A DNA stretch of 64,000 nt, taken from assembly GCA_029433525.1 (NCBI GenBank), contig JAQTIF010000001.1, positions 1,302,001 through 1,366,000 of the forward strand. Direction: 5' to 3'. The notes below the pieces were generated by a model. It worked only from the letters and a program-made list of their open reading frames with translations. It made no database searches and was not told the DNA's origin. Shown piece after piece: positions 59,888 to 64,000 of this stretch (positions are counted from its first letter, which is position 1; each line of letters begins with the position of its first letter). The stretch is from Enterobacteriaceae bacterium ESL0689. GTDB taxonomy: Bacteria; Pseudomonadota; Gammaproteobacteria; Enterobacterales; Enterobacteriaceae. A program made the position numbers and the translations under genes.

Positions 59888-60847
59888 ATGAATAAAAACG
59901 TTATTCTTTGCATAGCACTATTAACCCTGACGAATCATGCCAGCGCCTTTCTTTGTCAGGACCCGGAAAATAATGATATCGAGGTTCCTGAAACCAGCGT
60001 GACAGAAATCAGGACGGTCGATCTTCATATCGACTTACCATCCACCATATTACCTAATGAAAATGTTGTCATTGATATGGCAAGTTTTATTAAATGCAGA
60101 AATATTGATCCCGGCGGTCGACGTGATCAAGTTCGATTACGGGCGGTGTCAAGCGGTACGCCGTTAAACAAGCTTTCTGGTATCGTCGACTATTATGGCA
60201 GTCGTTATCCCTTCCCGTTGAACTACCAGACACAACAGGTAGATATCCCCGGTTCAATGAGCGACTGGAAAACAAAATTAACTCTCTCGCCGGTGACGAA
60301 TGCGAGCGGTATTGTGATCAATGCTGGCGACCATATTGCGTCGTTTGTTTTAGAGCAAACGGGTTCGAATATATCGGATGGAGGAGATGTTAAGACCGCT
60401 GTTTTTACATGGAAAGTGATTGCCAGGAATAGTGTCGCGATACCTGTGGGTAGCTGCGATGTCTCCGCCCGTAATATAGCGGTAGAGCTGGAGCCTTACT
60501 CTGCTGTTATCAATCAGGGGTTAGTGACGACACGCTCTAATCCGGTCGATATCCCACTGACAGTGCGTTGTACCGCAAACCAGAATCTGGGATATTATAT
60601 TTTCGGTAAGTCAGAAGGGAGTGATCAGACAATATTCACCAATAACGCCGCCAATCCGGCAGCGGGAGTGGGGATTCAGATTTTTAATCTGAATGGTGCG
60701 ATTGCTAACAATAGTATCATCCCACTGGGGGTAGTCGGCAGGTCGCCAGTAGACCTCAAACTAAGGGCAAATTACGTCTATACCGGCGGTAAGGTGACGG
60801 CCGGGAATGTTCAGTCCATTATTGGTGTAACATTTGTTTACCAGTAA
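59888..60847 (+). CDS. fimH: Type 1 fimbrial tip adhesin, FimH-like copy 1
   Basis: A 319-residue two-domain adhesin. After the signal peptide the mature chain begins with Phe (F1), as required for the FimH pocket. The lectin domain (about 21-180) retains the disulfide cysteines, but the sugar-site segment CRNIDPGGRRD has Ile where E. coli FimH has Asp47, and EQTGSN has Gly at Asn135. The linker VGSCDVSARN and pilin domain (IPLTVRCTANQNLGYYIFG to VTFVYQ) are well conserved. It is likely a tip adhesin with altered sugar specificity. Confidence 0.9.
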   Translation: MNKNVILCIALLTLTNHASAFLCQDPENNDIEVPETSVTEIRTVDLHIDLPSTILPNENVVIDMASFIKCRNIDPGGRRDQVRLRAVSSGTPLNKLSGIVDYYGSRYPFPLNYQTQQVDIPGSMSDWKTKLTLSPVTNASGIVINAGDHIASFVLEQTGSNISDGGDVKTAVFTWKVIARNSVAIPVGSCDVSARNIAVELEPYSAVINQGLVTTRSNPVDIPLTVRCTANQNLGYYIFGKSEGSDQTIFTNNAANPAAGVGIQIFNLNGAIANNSIIPLGVVGRSPVDLKLRANYVYTGGKVTAGNVQSIIGVTFVYQ

Positions 60848-60984
60848 TAGTGAGATAACAAGTTGTTTATCTGACAGCGTTATCTGTTTTCCAGCTTAGC
60901 GCGTGATTCTTCGCTACAGGATCGCGGCTCTCTCCGTCCCATACTCCGGTATGGGCGCTTATATTTCAGCGCTGTATACCTCCC

Positions 60985-61083
60985 TGTCAGGCTAATTTAC
61001 TTGCCATCCTGGCTCTGAATCCTCATATGCTACGCTTTTTCCAGACTGGCTGCGCCAATAACGCCTGATGAGCCAGGCTCTTA
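60985..61083 (+). repeat. Interspersed repeat, internally deleted copy E
   Basis: About 100 bases: TCAGGCTAATTTACTTGCCA then, after a gap of about 50 bases relative to copies C and D, CCTCATATGCTACGC, CCAGACTGGCTGCGCCAATA and GATGAGCCAGGCTCTTA. Located in the gap between the two fimH genes. Confidence 0.85.
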
Positions 61084-61558
61084 TTCCCCCAGACACGGTT
61101 CAGACGGTTTAACGATTGCTGAACATGACTATTTTTACGTTATTACTGTGCGCCAGTTATTCTGATTGTTATATTTCGGCACGAATAACAGAATAATCCT
61201 AAAATGGCCTAATTATCCGTTGGTATTAATTAACGATATTTCATGTTTACTATCATTTATTTTTATCATTTCTCTTAATTATATTTTTCAGATAAATATT
61301 TGTTGCTTTTTAATTGATATTTTGTTGATAAAATGTATTTTAATTTTATTTTGTAATTTATAAGTGATTAAAATGTTTAATAATTGATTGCATTGGTAAT
61401 GAAATGGTAACGTATCATATGATTGATTTTTTTTATTTGTTATTGCGAATCATAATTCGGGCGATTAAAATAATGGGATTACCTGAGTAATATATAATAT
61501 TAATTAACAGATTTTATACATATCTATAAATATTTTATCGCAAAGGCACAAAACTAAT
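61084..61558 (+). other. AT-rich spacer between fimH1 and fimH2
   Basis: No real gene (a 65-codon frame of Ile/Leu/Phe-rich residues is a compositional artefact). Very AT-rich with runs such as TTTATTTTTATCATTTCTC; such DNA is often bound by H-NS. A separate promoter for fimH2 may be present, but none is defined. Confidence 0.4.
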
Positions 61559-61559
61559 A

Positions 61560-61586
61560 GGAAGATTATTTTTAATCTAAAAAATA
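61560..61586 (+). promoter_or_regulatory. Leader hairpin and ribosome site of fimH2
   Basis: GGAAG at 61560-61564, then hairpin AGATTA-TTTT-TAATCT and 8 bases to the ATG at 61587. The stem differs from the one before fimH1 by a swapped A-T pair (AGATTT/AAATCT against AGATTA/TAATCT), i.e. a compensatory change that preserves pairing. Confidence 0.5.
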
Positions 61587-62513
61587 ATGAGAAAAAAACT
61601 AATTCTTTTAATCGCGATATTAACTTCAGTTAATTACGCTTATGCTTTCACGTGTCAGGACTCCGCAGGACATGTGCTGGTATCTAATTCCGCATCGGAA
61701 GTCAGCCTTTTTATCAATCTACAACCGACGATATTACATAATGAAAACTTAGTGGTTGATCTTGGACAGTCGATTACATGCAGAAACGATAACCCAACCC
61801 AACGACGTGATGTGGTGAGATTAAAACGTGGCACATTCAGTGGCCGATTATCAAATTTTACCGGTACGGTAGAATACTACGGTAACAGACACCCTATCCC
61901 GTTAACCACAGAGACAGCCGATGCTGTCGTGGGGGGAGTTATGGAGCCGTGGAGACTCAAGTTGCTGCTCACACCGGTTGATGCAGCGGGGGGGATTAAG
62001 ATCAACAGCGGAGAGATGATCGGCACGTTTGTTTTACATCAGACTGGTTCGAACCTGGTGGGAGGTGGTAATATTCGTGTTGTTGATTTTACATGGAATA
62101 TCTATTCCCAGAACGCGGTGATTATCCCTACCGGGAGTTGCGATGTCTCTGCGCGTGATATCACGGTTAATCTCCCCGAATATTCCAGTATCAATGCGAA
62201 ACAGTCCATCCCATTGATGGTGCATTGTGCGAGAAATCAGAATTTACACTTTGTGCTTTCCGGAACCACTGCAGCGGGGAGTAATGGAATGATATTTACC
62301 AATACGGCATCCTCCTCGGTAGCGGCCCGTGGGATGGGGATCCAGTTTTTTCATAATAACACACCAATATCGGCGAATAGCGATGTCCCGCTGGGGACAG
62401 TGGGTACTTCACCTGTTGATATCGGACTGGCTGTAAACTATGAACGCACAGGTGGTCCGGTGGTCGCTGGGCAGGTACAATCTATTGTTGGCGTTACATT
62501 TAAATATGACTAA
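61587..62513 (+). CDS. fimH: Type 1 fimbrial tip adhesin, FimH-like copy 2
   Basis: A 308-residue paralogue of the preceding adhesin. Mature N-terminus FTCQDSAGHV has the required Phe1. It is closer to E. coli FimH: CRNDNPTQRRD keeps Asn46-Asp47 and Asp54, GTVEYYGNRHPIP and PTGSCDVSARDITVNLP match well, while HQTGSN again has Gly at Asn135 and the tyrosine-gate residues (Tyr48, Tyr137) are absent. It ends VGVTFKYD. Both copies could use the same FimG adaptor. The stop codon is next to a repeat copy split by IS1. Confidence 0.92.
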   Translation: MRKKLILLIAILTSVNYAYAFTCQDSAGHVLVSNSASEVSLFINLQPTILHNENLVVDLGQSITCRNDNPTQRRDVVRLKRGTFSGRLSNFTGTVEYYGNRHPIPLTTETADAVVGGVMEPWRLKLLLTPVDAAGGIKINSGEMIGTFVLHQTGSNLVGGGNIRVVDFTWNIYSQNAVIIPTGSCDVSARDITVNLPEYSSINAKQSIPLMVHCARNQNLHFVLSGTTAAGSNGMIFTNTASSSVAARGMGIQFFHNNTPISANSDVPLGTVGTSPVDIGLAVNYERTGGPVVAGQVQSIVGVTFKYD

Positions 62514-62605
62514 GGGCCTGGCCCGTTAGGTTGGTTTACTTGTTATTCTGGTTCTGGACAGTGCCCGAAATTTTCGTGTTCCACCTGTGCGTCGCAGGTT
62601 TTCTG
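62511..62605 (+). repeat. Interspersed repeat copy F, left half
   Basis: TAAGGGCCTGGCCCGTTAGG to CGCAGGTTTTCTG corresponds to the left part of copies C/D with substitutions. It begins in the fimH2 stop codon and is interrupted by IS1 copy B. Confidence 0.8.
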
Positions 62606-62634
62606 GGTGGTGTATTCAATATGTTTATATTGTT

Positions 62635-63048
62635 TCAAACATAATATTCGCGCTCAATAAAAGTACCGATGATCCTGTCATGCATCTCAACAGATTTTGA
62701 GTACCCCAGGGTCTTACGATTCAGTCGCTTTAAGCGGTTACGCAGATTCAGGTTTTCCCGTTCAATCCGCTGCGTGTAAAGCTTACCCCTGATATGTTTT
62801 TTATCCGGCAGTATGTCATATGCGCTGAAGTTATCGGTACACCAGAAGGCGACATGAAAACCTGACAGTAATCTCAGTAACCTGCGCAGTGTCTTTTTGC
62901 TCCTGCGCCCAAAAGTAGGCGCAATAATACGTTTGAGACGAGGCTCCCACGCATACCACAGCCAGCGTTGCTGCTTTTTACTGCCAGCAAAAGACCACAT
63001 CTCATCCACTTCACAGATAAGCTGGATTTGCAGATTATCCAGCGGCAA
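62635..63048 (-). CDS. insB: IS1 InsB transposase part, copy B
   Basis: A 137-residue frame nearly identical to InsB of copy A (ICEVDEMWSFAGSKKQQRW, YTQRIERENLNLRNR), differing by a few residues (Lys for Glu in DKKHI, Val for Phe in KSVEMH). Production as InsAB' is doubtful because the slip site in insA is altered. Confidence 0.88.
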   Translation of the reverse strand: MPLDNLQIQLICEVDEMWSFAGSKKQQRWLWYAWEPRLKRIIAPTFGRRSKKTLRRLLRLLSGFHVAFWCTDNFSAYDILPDKKHIRGKLYTQRIERENLNLRNRLKRLNRKTLGYSKSVEMHDRIIGTFIEREYYV

Positions 63049-63053
63049 TGTGG

Positions 63054-63326
63054 TTACACATCGTGGCGCGAGTTTTTAAAGTGCGGACAACGGCAGATGC
63101 TGATATGCAGAGTCCGTGCGGTATCACGGATACCGGCATTATTCATAGCAAGGTCAACAATTTGTTCTTTCATGCCGGGGTGGCAGGCTCGATAAGCGTA
63201 ATCGGTCTGGAAAGTACGACAGCATGACTGACAACGATAGCGCTGAAATCCGGACTTACCCAGGCCATGCTTTTTAACGGGTTCAGTTTGTTTACAAAAC
63301 GGGCATGCTACGTCAATTTTAGCCAT
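63054..63326 (-). CDS. insA: IS1 InsA regulator, copy B (altered C-terminus)
   Basis: A 90-residue frame; the zinc finger and most of the helix-turn-helix equal copy A. Two small deletions (two bases, then one base in the A-run) change the tail to ISICRCPHFKNSRHDV and turn the slip site A-AAA-AAC into T-AAA-AAC, which should abolish the -1 frameshift. Probably a defective element that could be mobilised by copy A. Confidence 0.85.
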   Translation of the reverse strand: MAKIDVACPFCKQTEPVKKHGLGKSGFQRYRCQSCCRTFQTDYAYRACHPGMKEQIVDLAMNNAGIRDTARTLHISICRCPHFKNSRHDV

Positions 63327-63386
63327 CTGGTGTCTCTGATAAAAAGAGCGATTATATAACATGATCAATATGTTGAATACATGACC

Positions 63387-63425
63387 AAAATGGCTGCATC
63401 AATAACCAAGTGGGCCTGGCTCTAA
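63387..63425 (+). repeat. Interspersed repeat copy F, right half
   Basis: AAAATGGCTGCATCAATAAC followed by CAAGTGGGCCTGGCTCTAAG matches the right terminus of the family (CTGGCTGCGCCAATAACGCC, GGGCCAGGCTCTAAG). Together with 62511-62605 it forms one repeat split by IS1 copy B. Confidence 0.8.
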
Positions 63426-63973
63426 GTTATTCAAATATCGCTATTAAGTTATTTAACTGTAAAATAATCGCGATCTGTATAACAAAAAACATAGCTAATA
63501 ATAGTATATTGTTTTATTGATAATTAAAACAGAGACAGTTAAGATAATCATGCTATGCAAACTATGATATTAAAAAACCGTTATCTTATTTGATATGTAT
63601 TGTTAAGAGCACGGTAATAGAGATATTGCGGCGGCAGGAATTTTGTCTCTTAACTTAAGAGCTGATAACTCAGAAACTGATTATTGTAATATTAACGTCA
63701 GTTAATTACTTCTGCATTTCCATCAGTATCGGCTGACAATCCCGCAATCCTGGGTCTCTATGTACCTTTAACGTTAATGATCTCATATAAAAATAACACG
63801 TTAGCCGTAAGCTATGATAGGGTTATCTTTTCAGTATTAATATCTATCGTTAATAATGCTCTTTCATTCGCGGGTTGGATTACAGGCCCGATAAAATTGA
63901 ACAGATAATGGTTGGCAACAGATATTCGTGATGATGGTGATATTCGTTTATTGATAAAATGAAGGTATAAGAT
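63426..63973 (+). other. AT-rich intergenic region at right end
   Basis: No gene of more than 40 codons is supported. It is AT-rich throughout and presumably contains the promoter of the gene starting at 63974. I see no clear operator or hairpin. Confidence 0.4.
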
Positions 63974-64000
63974 ATGAAAAAGAGGCAGATCTGGTTGTTC
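63974..64000 (+). CDS. Start of a gene running off the window (partial)
   Basis: ATG at 63974 preceded by AAGG (8 bases upstream) begins MKKRQIWLF before the window ends. Two Lys, an Arg and then hydrophobic residues suggest a signal peptide. It could be another fimbrial gene, but nine codons do not identify it. Confidence 0.35.

Larger units (their letters stand above)
62606..63386 (-). mobile_element. IS1-family insertion sequence, copy B
   Basis: A 781-base copy, same orientation and about 96 percent identical to copy A. The ends GGTGGTGTATTCAATATGTT and ATGTTGAATACATGACC are intact. It sits inside repeat copy F; about 14 bases of the repeat are missing at the junction and no target duplication is seen. 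It has a 3-base net loss in insA relative to copy A. Confidence 0.92.

Noticed and set aside
61166-61363. A 65-codon Ile/Leu/Phe-rich frame between the fimH genes
   Set aside because: Produced by AT-rich DNA; it could pass for a membrane peptide, but there is no ribosome site and the base composition explains it.
1-64000. CRISPR arrays
   Set aside because: No set of regularly spaced direct repeats of 24-40 bases with unique spacers was seen; the only tandem repeats are in tolA.

Overview
This 64-kb window is chromosomal DNA of a gammaproteobacterium of the order Enterobacterales. The proteins of sucABCD, cydABX, tol-pal, glnD, degP, mrcB and the fim operon read almost residue for residue like their Escherichia/Salmonella counterparts, and several E. 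coli gene strings are preserved. I cannot name the genus. Compared with the E. coli K-12 map the window is compacted and rearranged. The 16-17 min block (pxp, suc, cyd, tol-pal, tRNA-Lys/Val, pnuC, aroG) lacks gltA-sdhCDAB and nadA. It is joined to an inverted 4-min block (map, glnD, dapD, degP, dgt, mtnN, btuF, erpA, clcA, hemL, mrcB) that lacks cdaR/yaeH/yaeI, yadS and fhuACDB. A type VI secretion (T6SS) effector island sits at the join.

Layout: 1-2955 holds 5-oxoprolinase genes (pxpC end, pxpA) and a two-gene DUF969/DUF979 membrane module. 3619-9795 is sucABCD (2-oxoglutarate dehydrogenase and succinyl-CoA synthetase). 10414-13557 is the cytochrome bd operon with ArcA/FNR-type sites upstream. 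13787-19390 is ybgC-tolQRAB-pal-cpoB. 19539-19924 is a four-gene tRNA cluster (Lys-UUU, Val-UAC, Lys-CUU, Lys-UUU). pnuC (NadR box) and aroG (TyrR box) follow. 22582-30545 is the island: vgrG, an S-type-pyocin-like effector with an unidentified toxic tip and its immunity gene, then a string of decayed orphan toxin tips each followed by an apparently intact immunity gene (unknown tip plus membrane protein, Tox-REase-5-like plus Imm52-like, and two colicin-DNase HNH tips plus Im9-like genes). IS256-like ends lie at 26435 and 30565. 30858-46021 is the map-to-mrcB block, with clcA interrupted by a single in-frame stop. 46336-52016 encodes an M20 amidohydrolase, an MFS transporter and a polar amino-acid ABC transporter. 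54044-62513 is a type 1 fimbrial operon with two tandem fimH adhesin genes, bracketed by two same-orientation IS1-family copies.

Short mobile sequences are frequent. An imperfect-palindromic repeat of about 150 bp occurs at least five times plus fragments; one copy lies just upstream of sucA and one is split by an IS1 copy. A 173-bp IS903-type MITE with a perfect 9-bp target duplication lies upstream of fimA. The strongest leads for new biology are the VgrG/pyocin effector with its orphan tip-immunity reservoir, the interspersed repeat family, and a covarying leader hairpin shared by the two fimH genes. All homology statements are from recognition and by-eye comparison; no database search was run.
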